In this document: piece after piece, positions 1-10,720 of the stretch
How the letters are laid out: each line of letters opens with the position of its first letter
Position numbering within the stretch: the stretch's first letter is position 1
Source of the DNA: Aphidius gifuensis
Lineage: Eukaryota > Arthropoda > Insecta > Hymenoptera > Braconidae
Direction of reading: 5' to 3'
Assembly: GCF_014905175.1 (NCBI RefSeq)
Contig: NC_057788.1
Coordinates: 14,037,404-14,101,403, forward strand
Length of the DNA: 64,000 nucleotides
Program-made: the position numbers and the translations under genes
Notes under the pieces: model-generated
What the model saw: only the letters and a program-made list of their open reading frames with translations
The model's database searches: none
What the model was told of the DNA's origin: nothing

Positions 1-1160
1 CTTTGACCAATCCTAAAACATTGTTCCCATGATAGTCAGCAAATTCTTGTATATGAAATCTTACAGAATTATATTTTATTTTATTAATTTTTAGAATTAA
101 AAATGAATAAATCGGCGAAAAAATATTCCCGTTGACTGTTGTTGCTATATGATCTTAAATGTTGGTATAAATGATTGTGTTACATCCGGTGAATTTAATT
201 CTAATATTGTAGACTATGCAAATACGTCACAAATCTATATATTATTTTAATAAAGTAATACTAATAAGTACTTATCATACGTATGATGAGGTTTTTGATA
301 AACGTAGTAACCATAACGTAGTAACCACCTCAACTTTTTTTTATTTAAATAACAATTTAGTAATATATATTCGTTGTATTCATAAATATAAATAAATATA
401 ACAATACTTTTTTTATTATATTCAAATATATAAAACTTAATAAAAAGCTGTAATATGACTTTTTATCTAGGAACGACACAATTCAAATAAATAAATTGCC
501 GAAAATAAACAAACGTAGCAACCATACAACAACACATAGCAACGTGTTACTATGAGAGAGAAAATAATAAAATATTAGTTATAAACAAATGCTTAAAATT
601 TTTGACCAATCACATCACGAATAGAAAGCGGTCAATTGTCCTTTTTGTAATAGGACTAGCGCTGTCGACGGCCGCCTCCGTTGTTGCTATATGCTATACG
701 CTAAATTCCAATGACACGTCATCATGTGGTGTTATTAACAAAAAAAAAAAAAAAAAAAAACAATGAAATTTTTAGTTGGAGAAAAAATGATTTTATGAAT
801 AATATTTGACGATGCCCAATAGAATGCTCGAGCTCAGCCCGCGGATACGAAATCCATTAAAAGCCTTTTGATTTATACTAATTTTTAATAATGTCAACAA
901 TTATTTTATTTACACGTTATTGAAAGGTGGAGGACAGGTTACTTTTTTTCAAATTGACTCGGAACATGGAAAAGTTGCTAAATGATCAGAATAATTTTGT
1001 ATTAATTTGTGCTATTAAAATCGAATTTATTCACCTGAAGAATAACGACAAAAAAAAAAAAAAAAAAAAAAAGTTACTCCAAAAAATGTTTATATAATAT
1101 ACAGATGCATGGTGCTTTAAATGATAAATCCTTTTTCCATTTATTTCCTATCTATTTAAA
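1..1160. other. Gene-free AT-rich stretch
   Basis: No open frame longer than a few dozen codons and no recognisable protein motif is visible. The sequence is AT-rich with two pure A runs of about 20 bases near 739 and 1052. I see nothing I can name here. Confidence 0.5.
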
Positions 1161-1165
1161 ATAAA

Positions 1166-1391
1166 AGAGCAATTCTGGTGGAAATAATTCTCCGGCATTA
1201 CTCCGTTTTTGGTCCACTTCTTAATAAATTACTCTGGCATGAGATCAATGCTGGATTTTTGTTTCCTTCATTGATCTCATGCCAAAATAATTTTGCCGGT
1301 ACTAATTTTATGCCGACGAAATTACTCCGGCATCAATTCCATGTCGGAGTAATGCAGGAGTAATGCCGGAGTACTATTCCTACCAGGGAAA
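1166..1391. repeat. Short inverted-repeat element with CCGGCATTACTCC motifs
   Basis: The ends are imperfect inverted copies: TCTGGTGGAAATAATTCTCC on the left and its counterpart ending CTACCAGGG on the right. The interior repeats CTCCGGCATTACTCC in both orientations. A related copy lies at 58165-58350. This looks like a MITE; no protein is encoded, and the 61-codon frame inside it simply follows the repeat. Confidence 0.5.
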
Positions 1392-2480
1392 AGCTACAAC
1401 TTGTATCAATAAATCAAAAAGTTACACCTCAATAACAATAACATAGATTGTAATCTAAAATTTTTTACGCTCACGTCTTTCTCATCAAAAATAATAAAAA
1501 ATTGTTTAAAATTTTGAAAATATTTTTTATTGAAGGCGGTATGCAACTGTTAATATTAATTGTCGTTCAACAATTTTTTCCTCATCTATAGCCTGCCATC
1601 ATCTGCTATTTATTGTAAGAAGAAATAGCTTACTCCAAATTTTAATTTACAATATTCTGTTATTATTATTGATGTACAAATTCCGATTTTATGAGTGCAA
1701 ATTAGCTTCTGCTCTTTTCTTTAAATTAGATAAGAATTCAATTAAAAAGACCCCATGCGTTTGTATATGAACATTTTAGAGCAAATATTTTATTTTTGTC
1801 GTTGTTCTTGAGGTAAAAATCCAATGTTTGTACAAATTAGTACAAAATATTCTGATTATTTAACAAAGTATTGTAAATTTAAATTCTCGAGTAAACTATT
1901 TTTTTTTTTAATATTATTAAAGTACGAATCCTGCTTTCATTGATTCAAATAAGCTCATGACCTTTTTTTCGAGAATAAAGAAAAAAATTATCTATCATTA
2001 TTTATTATCCGAGGTGCCATGCAATTGTTAATATAATCAATTTTCGTCAAACAATTTTTTTCTATGCTTTTCCATTGAAGGACAAATTCTGTTATTATTA
2101 ATAAAAATTAACCCATGACTTTTCCTTTAAGAGTAAAAACAAATCATTCACTAACATTTATTTTTTGAGGCACGATGGAATTGTTAATAAACAATTACAT
2201 GACACCTCAAAATAATAGAATAATCCTTTTAAATAATTCTTTTTTTATCTTTGGAGAGAAAAACGTTGGCTAATAATAGCAGAATTCGTAGTTCAGTGGA
2301 ACATAATATGAAAAATTGTTAATTAACGATTAAATGTCACCTCGAACAATTGTTAGCATTTATTTATAAATATTGTTGAATAATGTTTTTTTTCTTCTTG
2401 AAGAGAATGTCGTGAGTTTATTTAAACCAATGAATGCAGGTTTCGTACTTCAATAAAGATTAAATAAAAAAATCTGTTTA
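1392..2480. repeat. Degenerate palindromic repeat array
   Basis: Several imperfect copies of a unit containing GGTGCCATGCAATTGTTAAT occur in alternating orientation (around 1540, 2010, 2170 and 2330), separated by T-rich tracts. The better preserved array of the same family is at 28450-29250. No coding potential is seen. Confidence 0.45.
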
Positions 2481-2975
2481 CTCCAATAAACAATACTTTA
2501 ATTAACAATACTTTGTTATTGTTAATTAAAATGTGCAAATCTTGATTTCATTTTTACAGGTTCGCGTGCCTTATTTAAGAATGAATCTATCTTTTTTTTT
2601 TTTGTGTTTGAATGTACGTATTTTTTTTTTTAATTTTTCGTTATTTTTTTATTTATAACACATTAACTATTCTTTTATTTATAACAATTCAATTAAATAT
2701 TGGTGAATCGTTTGAAGGTTATGGGCATTAATATTTTTTGACAGATATAAAAATAAAATGTTGTTATAATCACATATGTCAACACACACACATACATATG
2801 TATATGCAATTAGCACCACCTATATCAATTTATACGACATGCACGTGACCTTCTGATACCCCAATCAGATTCCAGTAAATTCAAAAATGAGGCGCTAAGT
2901 TTGAAAAATAAAGCGCCAAGTTCAAATTTGGATGCGCACGCAGAATGCGACGCCATGACATGACTGCTTTCTTTT
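2480..2975 (+). repeat. Left inverted arm of remnant D
   Basis: This segment is the reverse complement of 10858-11340 with scattered differences. Shared landmarks include ATCACATATG, the CACACACACATACATATG tract and GCGCCAAGTTCAAA. It abuts the polymerase fragment at about 2977. Confidence 0.6.
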
Positions 2976-2976
2976 C

Positions 2977-3088
2977 TCAAGGATGGATCGAAAAAATGTT
3001 TATCGAACCACTCATCGAGGTCCGTCGTTGGAAGTATAACAGCATTTTTTGTAATAAAAGATTTGATTTCTCTCACTTCTGTATCATC
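2977..3088 (-). pseudogene. Polymerase B amino-terminal fragment, left part
   Basis: Minus-strand translation gives REIKSFITKNAVILPTTDLD followed by a DEWF..HFFDP stretch, nearly the same as residues at 54.89-55.0 kb in element B. The fragment is cut on the right by the insertion of element C at 3089 and on the left by the deletion joining it to the inverted arm. It carries no catalytic motif of the polymerase. Confidence 0.7.
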
Positions 3089-3722
3089 AGTAGTGTATCA
3101 AGGAGAGTTCTGGATCAGAGGGAGGTCGAAAAAAGGTGGATCGGCGAGGGGACAGGGGACTGCAACTCGGTCGGTAAAACAGAGATGGTAAAGAAATTTT
3201 TCATTTGAATTCCCAGTTGTTGATAATGCAGAGATGGTAAAGAAATTTGTCATTCTTACCCTGGGTCGGTAATACAGATTTGGACAATTTTTGTCATTTA
3301 AACGTAAGATTTCTCATGTCCCATGTCGTATGTTCCCAATTCGTATGTTCCCATATAGTATGTTCCCATGTAGTATGTGTTATGTTCCTATGTTTTATGT
3401 TCAAATGTTCCCATGTTCCCAAGCTCCCGTGTGTTATGTTTCCATGTTCCCATGTTCCCATATAGTATGTTCCCATGTTCCCATGTCGTATGTTCCTATG
3501 TTTTATGTTCCCATGTCTTATGTCCCATGTTCCCATGTTCCCATATCTTATATTCCCATGCCGCTGAAAAATGTAAAAAAAGTCATAGGGATAACAAAAA
3601 TAAATGAATTATTTAATTTTTTTTATATTGATCAATTTTATTAATTATTATCTACTAGTTAAATATAATTCTCTCTCAGCAATTAAAAAAATAGGAATTC
3701 GTTATTATATTTTTTCCTTCTT
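3089..3722 (+). repeat. Left terminal inverted repeat of element C
   Basis: About 635 bp that recur inverted at 8565-9377. The outer third is shared with both ends of element B (CTGGATCAGAGGGAGGTCGA onward). It contains subrepeats around GAGATGGTAAAGAAATTT and an ATGTTCCC minisatellite at about 3300-3560. Confidence 0.8.
3300..3560 (+). repeat. ATGTTCCC minisatellite inside the terminal repeat
   Basis: Tandem, slightly varied units of roughly 10-21 bp built on TATGTTCCCATG. The same array occurs inverted at 8718-9090, where it is longer, so the two ends differ in copy number. Long frames in every phase here (Cys-, Met- and Val-rich peptides) are products of the repeat, not genes. Confidence 0.8.
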
Positions 3723-3727
3723 ATATA

Positions 3728-4655
3728 TTATTCTTTTATGGCAACATCATTATTGTGTGTACTTGAAACTTCGTTAGTTTCAGTATCAGAGTCTTGATTT
3801 ACATCCATCTCTTGATCTGACTCATACGTAACACTGCAAAGTTCTACAACAAAAATTAAAAAATATAAATTAGCATTCATATTACTACCTTTTTCATTAT
3901 AATAAAGAGATATTTACTCACCAACAGTTATAGTTGTACCATATCGATCATCTGGTATCAATGAATATTTTGCTAGAAAAAATTTATATATTGACATAAA
4001 TATTATAAAAAAATATATCAGAAAAAAATCACACAAATTATTACCTCCAAGTGATGGGAATATTATGAGATGGTCCAACTCATCCATAGCCAAGTCAGAC
4101 TCATCTTCCAATACTGTACTATTATCATTTGCCTCGTTAGCAGGAATATTGTCTAAAAGCATGAATTTATTATTATTATCAGTGGTACTTAGAATCTGAA
4201 TTTTTACAAATAAAAAAAAAAAATACATACAAACTCTAAATCGTGGTCTTGCATCTAAATCATCATCATCATACATTTGAAAACCGCTTAGTCTTGGAAA
4301 CATAGTGCTAGCTATTAAACCTCTGAGAATAGCTTCAATATGATATTTTATCTAATAAATAAATAAATAAATAAATAAATTATTGAATTATATTTGTAAA
4401 ATATTTATAAATAAATTACTAACCAATACTAAATTTCGGCGGCGCAATACCGGTGGAATAGGACGATTCATGCGTTGTGCATATCGCCAATTCATTTCCG
4501 TTTCACATAATCTGCGAAGAGCGTCTCGATGAGGAGCCAACTTTGTTAAACAAATTTATTAAAAATTTATTAGAATACTCATGTCTAAATTGAAAAAATT
4601 AATATAATATTTAAAAAAAAATATTTACCAGAGTTTCCAACGAGTCCATATCCAT
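3728..4655 (-). CDS. Six-exon acidic protein carried by element C
   Basis: I do not recognise the family. Exons on the minus strand are 4655-4629, 4540-4424, 4351-4231, 4152-4045, 3972-3922 and 3843-3728. All five introns are 72-88 bp and GT-AG, and phases agree across every junction, giving 540 nt: 179 residues plus stop. The protein starts MDMDSLETL and continues with a basic segment (RRDALRRLCETEMNWRYAQR, then PPVLRRRN). After that comes an acidic run (MYDDDDLDARP) and an acidic Ser/Thr-rich tail ending DVAIKE. The layout suggests a nuclear or nucleic-acid-associated protein, but that is inference. Unbroken phase through six exons argues for recent function. It and the RING gene are the only genes of element C. 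Confidence 0.65.
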
Positions 4656-5100
4656 TTTTGATTAGCACTTTTAATTCACACAAAATGAAAAAATAAAGCA
4701 GCTTCTTACTTTATTGTGATTATGATTAGGAAAATGGTGCAATAATGTAACAACAACAATTATATTATTGATATTTAATAAAGAGTAAAAGTATATTAAT
4801 TACAGGTGGAATGTGTGACATCCTCGCTTGAGGTGTCGCCAGAAAGTGTGTACTTTGTGTGTGCATGAACGTATATGTGTGTGTACGTGATGTCACCAAG
4901 GCAACTGTTTGTATTTGTGTGCGTCGTTAAGTTCAATTTCCAACATACTTGAATAACAATCCCGAACAAAGTGACATAAATCATCCCGGTAAATTGTATA
5001 AAAAGACAAAAAATGCAAGATAATTAGAAAAGTAGAGATATCCATATTTCTTTCCGATTCAATATATAATTCTTTTATGCTTTACATATATATGGTTATC
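4656..5100. other. Gene-free spacer with GT-rich microsatellite
   Basis: AT-rich DNA that would contain the promoter of the minus-strand gene starting at 4655. A GTGTGTACGTGATGTC tract lies near 4880. No further gene is visible. Confidence 0.4.
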
Positions 5101-6790
5101 TCTGCTCAAATTTAACATCAGTATGTTGTCTTTCGGCTGGTGAATGAATTTGATGTTGCAGTAGAAAAATATTACTGATTACTTTTGAGTCAAAAATAAA
5201 TAATTATTTTGACAGAATTGATCAAAATCAGTGAATTTTTTAATCCATATTTTGTTTTTACACCCCCAGACGCTCTTCATTATCAGCAAGTTTGTCTACA
5301 AACCGTGTGACAAAATGCTTACAAAAATATAAATTGTGCATAGTTAAAAAATTTAATACAAAGTGCATATTGACATTACATTTGAGTCAAAAATAAATAG
5401 ATATTTTGACAAAATTGATCAAAATCAGTGAATTTTCTAATCCATATTTTGTTTTTACACCCCCAGACGTTCTTTATTATCAGCAAGTTTGTCTACAAAC
5501 CGTGAGACAAAATGCTTACAAAAATATAAATTGTGCATAGTTAAAAAATTTAATATAAAGTGCATATTTACATTACTTTTGAGTCAAAAATAAATAATTA
5601 TTTTGACAAAATTGATCAATTATCGAGAAAAATTTTTTTGATGTTGAGAACCTGATTTTGTAATAAACATTTATATTTTTAACATTGTAAGACGCTTCTC
5701 AGTTCGACTTTTACTTATCAGTACTGTGTCAGCAAGTTTGTCATCAAGCCGTGAAACAGTGTAAAAAATTTATGTATACATCTCATGTCGAGAACAGTGA
5801 TTTTTCTCTACACATACATATATTGATACATTTAAAGACGCAACTCAGTTTGACTTTTTTATTGTCAACAAGTTTGTCTACAAACCGTGAGACAAAATGC
5901 TTACAAAAATATAAATTGTGCATAGTTAAAAAATTTAATACAAAGTGCATATTGACATTACATTTGAGTAAAATATAAATAATTATTTTGACAAAATTGA
6001 TCAAAATCAGTGAATTTTCTAATCCATATTTTGTTTTTACACCCCCAGACGCTCTTTATTATCAGCAAGTTTGTCCACAAACCGTGTGACAAAATGCTTA
6101 CAAAAATATAAATTGTGCATAGTTAAAAAATTTAATACAAAGTGCATATTGACATTACATTTGAGTAAAAAATAAATAATTATTTTGACAAAATTGATCA
6201 AAATCAGTGAATTTTCTAATCCATATTTTGTTTTTACACCCCCAGACGCTCTTCATTATCAGCAAGTTTGTCTACAAACCGTGTGACAAAATGCTTACAA
6301 AAATATAAATTGTGCATAGTTAAAAAATTTAATACAAAGTGCATATTGACATTACATTTGAGTCAAAAATAAATAATTATTTTGACAAAATTGATCAATT
6401 ATCGAGAAAAATTTTGTGATGTTGAGAACCTGATTTTTTAATAAACATATATATTTTTAACATTGTAAGACGCTTCTCAGTTTGACTTTTACTTATCAGT
6501 ACTGTGTCAGCAAGTTTGTCATCAAGCCGTGAAACAGTGTAAAAAATTTATGTATACATCTCATGTCGAGAACAGTGATTTTTCTCTACACATACATATA
6601 TTGATACATTTAAAGACGCAACTCAGTTTGACTTTTTTATTGTCAACAAGTTTGTCTACAAACCGTGAGACAAAATGCTTACAAAAATATAAATTGTGCA
6701 TAGTTAAAAAATTTAATACAAAGTGCATATTGACATTACATTTGAGTAAAAAAATAAATAATTATTTTGACAAAATTGATCAATAAAATT
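5100..6790. repeat. Higher-order tandem repeat, about 200-bp units in a 778-bp period
   Basis: Units of roughly 200 bp contain TTTTACACCCCCAGACGCTC, AGCAAGTTTGTCTACAAACC and TTAATACAAAGTGCATATTG. Two or three such units plus one diverged unit form a block that repeats with a 778-bp period (for example 5751 and 6529). The identical 75-codon frames at 5751 and 6529 follow from this duplication and are not evidence of a gene. The array lies just upstream of the RING gene. Confidence 0.8.
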
Positions 6791-7235
6791 AATGTAAAAT
6801 TAAGTTGACTTTTTTATTGTCAACGAGTTTGTCTACAAGCCGTGAGACAAAAGACTAACAAAAATATTTGAGATACATTGTTTGAGATACTACAACAATC
6901 TTCTGTGATTCTTTGGTATCTCGTCAGCAGATCTTATTTCAATATTCATTCGACTTGTCAAACATTGTCGTTATTTAGAAATTAAATTTAAAAATATTAT
7001 TAAAAAAATAGTCAGATGATTCGACTGCAACAATGAAATAAGCTGACGCTGTTAGTACCACCACCACCTAAGATTTTTCACCACTTCAGTATACATTGTG
7101 TGGTAAACCAGCGTCTTTGTCAGTTCAAAAAAATAATGTGTAGTGTCAACTAATTGTCTCCATATTTTTTTTTATTGTATGTAAAAAAATAAGAAATTGT
7201 GTTTATATATTGTGTGTATAGCAAAAAAAAAAATA

Positions 7236-7883
7236 ATGTCTCAACCCTGTTCATCGCACACCGAGGACCTAAATGAATTAATAAAAGAAAATAATGATAC
7301 GATTTCGACCTCTGGAGCTTTACGGGTTATGTTATCCAAGGATAATGAATCCTTTGATAATTTAATTAAATCCAAAATGGAGGAAATTAAAAAGTTGACC
7401 GATAAAGTGAAGCGGTTGAAGAAACGTAAAAGATGTAATTCGTATCAGATAAAAATTGAAGATGAAAAAATAAATGCTCTTGATATACAAAACCGAAAAT
7501 ATCGAGGACATCTGAAATATCAAGAGTATTGTAAAATTCTGAATTCATGTCAACCAGAAGAGAGTGGTTTGTGGTACTGGGAAGACCATCAGTGCTCGAT
7601 ATGTCTGGAAGAACCGATTGAATTTCCAGCAAAACTGTCTTGCATACATTATCTTTGCAGACAGACTTGTTTGGAAAGACTTTTGGAATCGGACGACGTC
7701 AGATGTCCGGTATGCAGACATCCGATTGATTCTTACCAATTTTATGATGATGCAGATTATAAAGTGAAGAGGTTCAATCATAGGGTTAATATCGAGCACA
7801 ATGATGATGCTGGCACACAAAATTTGGATTCCAATGATAATCAATCTATCACTATTGACAGCGATAGTGATTCGTTTGAATAA
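7236..7883 (+). CDS. RING-finger protein, putative E3 ubiquitin ligase
   Basis: 215 residues from the ATG at 7236; an in-frame start at 7197 exists but lies before a pure A run, so the later Met is preferred. Residues about 40-80 are charged and probably coiled coil (KMEEIKKLTDKVKRLKKRKR). The C-terminal half has a RING: CSIC, then C-x-H-x2-C-x3-C, then CPVC. The x3 spacing at the third pair is slightly unusual (x2 is usual). The end is acidic and Ser/Asp-rich (SITIDSDSDSFE). RING proteins transfer ubiquitin from an E2 to a target; the target here is unknown. It is an intact cargo gene of element C, with an A/T-rich 3' end and AATAAA-like signals near 7950. Viral and transposon RING proteins often act on host defence factors, but that is analogy only. 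Confidence 0.8.
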   Translation: MSQPCSSHTEDLNELIKENNDTISTSGALRVMLSKDNESFDNLIKSKMEEIKKLTDKVKRLKKRKRCNSYQIKIEDEKINALDIQNRKYRGHLKYQEYCKILNSCQPEESGLWYWEDHQCSICLEEPIEFPAKLSCIHYLCRQTCLERLLESDDVRCPVCRHPIDSYQFYDDADYKVKRFNHRVNIEHNDDAGTQNLDSNDNQSITIDSDSDSFE

Positions 7884-8039
7884 CAAGCAGGTCATCTTTT
7901 AAAAAAAAGTATGTATATTTTTATAAACTAAAATTTATATTTGTGAAAAAATAAAAAAATAAATAAATTTATGTTTTTTTTTTTTTTTTTTTTTGTGTTA
8001 CAGCTGTCAATCACGATGTGCTGCCAGAGGGGCCAGTGT

Positions 8040-8480
8040 TTTCGAAATTTCTAATGCTAAGAGGATGAGATGTATATGAATTTGTTGTGGAACAGTTATA
8101 GAATCAGACTCGGAAGAAATTAAAGATCTTTGTGCAAATGAAAGGAAGTAAACCTCTGCTTACAAAAAAATATAGTAAAAAATTATGACTTAGAAAATAT
8201 ATTCAGTAGGTGTGAAAAAGAATATAATTTTTCGATCCTATATTGAAGAAAATAGAGGAATTTAATCTTGGTATTTCTGGTTGGAGCTTGAAAAAATTAT
8301 ATTCTTTTTCACACCTACTGAATATATTTGCTAAGTCATAATTTCTACTATATTTTTTTTGTAAACGTAGGTTGACTTCATTTTATTTGCACCGAGTTTT
8401 TTAATCTTTTCCAAGTCTGAATCTATAACTGTTCCACAACGAATTCATATTTTTCTAATGTTAAGAGAATTAGATTTTGT
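8040..8480. repeat. Long inverted repeat with a polymerase fragment in its loop
   Basis: About 8183-8240 (TATTCAGTAGGTGTGAAAAA) is matched inverted at 8290-8342, and looser pairing extends outward to about 8040 and 8480 (CTGTTCCACAACGAATTCAT side). The loop at about 8243-8295 translates on the plus strand to FDPILKKIEEFNLGISGW, matching the polymerase B amino-terminal region of element B. The hairpin therefore formed from, or captured, a polymerase fragment. Confidence 0.65.
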
Positions 8481-8564
8481 ATTTGAATTTCTTTAACGTC
8501 TCATCCTAAGTCATGAAAAATTTAAATTTTGTAAATAATTCTAATACATATATATATATATATA

Positions 8565-9377
8565 TAAAGGAAAAAATATAATAACGAATTCCTATTTTTT
8601 TAATTGCTGAGAGAGAATTATATTTAACTAGTAGATAATAATTAATAAAATTGATCAATATAAAAAAAATTAAATAATTCATTTATTTTTGTTATCCCTA
8701 TGACTTTTTTTACATTTTTCAGCGGCATGGGAACATAAGATATGGGAACATGGGAACATTGGACATAAGACATGGGAACATAACACATACTACATAGGAA
8801 CATGGGAACATGGGACATAAGACCTGGGAACATAAAACATAGGAACATACGACATGGGAACATGGGAACATACTATATGGGAACATGGGAACATAGAAAC
8901 ATAACACACGGGAGCTTGGGAACATGGGAACATACTATATGGGAACATGGAAACATGGAAACATAACACACGGGAGCTTGGGAACATGGGAACATAACAC
9001 ACGGGAGCTTGGGAACATTTGAACATAGAACATAGGAACATAACACATACTACATGGGAACATACTATATGGGAACATACGACATGGGACATGAGAAATT
9101 GCACTTTAAAATGACAAAATATAATTTTCCCGGTCAAATCTGTATTACCGACCCAGGGTAAGAATGACAAATTTCTTTACCATCTCTGCATTATCAACAA
9201 CTGGGAATTTAAATGACAAATTTCTTTACCATCTCTACATTATCAACAACTGGGAATTCAAATGAAAAATTTCTTTACCATCTCTGTTCTACCGACCGAG
9301 TTGCAGTCCCCTGTCCCCTCGCCGATCCACCTTTTTTCGACCTCCCTCTGATCCAGAACTCTCGTTGATACACTACT
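8565..9377 (-). repeat. Right terminal inverted repeat of element C
   Basis: Reverse complement of 3089-3722 with a longer ATGTTCCC array (8718-9090, written as GGGAACAT on the plus strand). It ends TTGATACACTACT at 9377 and is followed by the second target copy ATCATT. Confidence 0.8.
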
Positions 9378-10580
9378 ATCATTTTTTAAAACTTCATATT
9401 CACAATGTAAACATGAATTGATCTTGAGATTAATTTTTTTTTTCAAAAAAGTTTTTAGTTTTTTGATGACAACAGTCTTAGAATCTATTAAAAAATCTTC
9501 TATTCTTACATGATAAAGATTTGTTACACTTCCAGTTATGATATTTCCTTTAAAAATATTCTCCAAGTTATTTCATTTTACTCTATCATGCAATGCCGGT
9601 TCATCATGATGAGTACTTATACCAGCACCATGATGTAATGTCTTTTCTCTTCTCACTTGTAATTTTTCAATTATTGTTGTAAGTCTAACAACCACCAATT
9701 GTTTTTTTTTTTTTGCACCCACTGTGTTCCGTTGGAAAGAGAGGTAAGCGAGAAGAGAGAGAGAGAAAGAAAAAGATAAATTTTATTTGAGAAAAAATAA
9801 GTTTGAAAATGTAAAATAAAATAAGAAAAAATATATAAAACATACAACACATTGAGCTAGCGAGTCTAACCCTCTGACGGCACGAGCCGATGCCGACTAA
9901 TCCCTTAAACTGACAACGTTTGCCATTAGAAAAATGTTGCAGTTTGAGGACAATGAGGATTAGGCCGCTGACCTCGAAGACCACCCAGTCTTTCGAGGAA
10001 TACCATAAAATACATTTAAAACATTTGGAAATTTTGTCGGGTCCAAGCGACGCTTGGTTATACAAGCGTCGTTTGGCCTTCTAGAATTTTCCAGATTTTT
10101 CACTACTAAGGCCCAGAAGCTGGTTAGCGTCCTGGACCTTTTTTCTAGCATCAGTTGCATTCGCAATCCCGTAGCCTACGGAACTCTCTCTTGTCACTTG
10201 CTCTTACAAAAAATCAACTCAAATAAATTTACAAGTTAATAAATAAATTTAATTTAATTTGATAAACAAATTAAATAGTAATATAAAATTTAAATAATAA
10301 TTTGAATGACAATAATTAAAATTAAACGATAAAAAATATAAAAATTATTATTGTGTTAATTATTTAAATTACGTATCCTATACTTCATTACCAGATATAA
10401 ATCCCTTAACGGGCAATATATCCAACACACTGAATCGCTGAATTTTTCAAAAAATTATTCAACAGTTTTACATTTAAACTACCCCATTTGATCCATCGAT
10501 CGATGTTTTCAGATGAATAACCCGCACTCAAAATGTTAACAAGCTTCTCACACCTTTCGACAGAATACCTTTTTTAATAT
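9378..10580 (-). pseudogene. Polymerase B amino-terminal region of remnant D, right part
   Basis: Minus-strand reading matches element B at 55016-55505: INSCLHCEYEVLK, NIFKGNIITGSVTNLYH, then a start region near 10570. It is the upstream continuation of the fragment at 2977-3088, separated by element C, and is interrupted by roughly 700 bp of unrelated sequence (about 9695-10420). It includes no exonuclease or polymerase catalytic motif. Confidence 0.65.
9695..10420. mobile_element. Unidentified insertion in the polymerase fragment
   Basis: Comparison with element B shows this block is extra sequence between matching polymerase segments. It is less AT-rich than its surroundings, contains a GAGAGAGAGA tract near 9750 and GACGCTTGGTTATACAAGCG near 10050, and encodes no recognised protein. 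It could be a retroelement fragment. The ends are only approximate. Confidence 0.4.
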
Positions 10581-10720
10581 ATAATTTTTTTAATAATCAG
10601 AAGGAAGTAGTTGCCGCGAGATCAACTGACTACTGACTAATGAAAGATGAATAATTTACCATGCAATCAACATAAAATGGTATTAAATAGCAGACGAATA
10701 TATGTTAAAAAACCGAATGA

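Larger units (their letters stand above)
3089..9377. mobile_element. Element C: non-autonomous Polinton-end element with cargo genes
   Basis: The ends are inverted repeats beginning AGTAGTGTATCAA and ending TTGATACACTACT. They are flanked by ATCATC (3083-3088) and ATCATT (9378-9383), a 6-bp target duplication with one mismatch; the uninterrupted site is visible in element B near 55010. AG ends and 6-bp duplications are typical of Polinton/Maverick integration. The ends match those of element B. No polymerase, integrase, ATPase or capsid gene is present. Instead C holds a six-exon gene (3728-4655, minus), a 778-bp higher-order tandem repeat and a RING-finger gene (7236-7883, plus). It must have been moved by enzymes from a full element. 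Confidence 0.8.

Noticed and set aside
3291..3644. Long Cys/Met/Val-rich frames on both strands, also at 8642-9170
   Set aside because: They exist in all phases of the ATGTTCCC minisatellite and have no protein character.
5751..6786. Two identical 75-85 codon frames (5751 and 6529)
   Set aside because: They are copies of a 778-bp tandem repeat; identity follows from the repeat, not coding selection.
5100..6790. CRISPR-like array
   Set aside because: Units of about 200 bp with no short conserved repeat/variable spacer pattern, in eukaryotic DNA.
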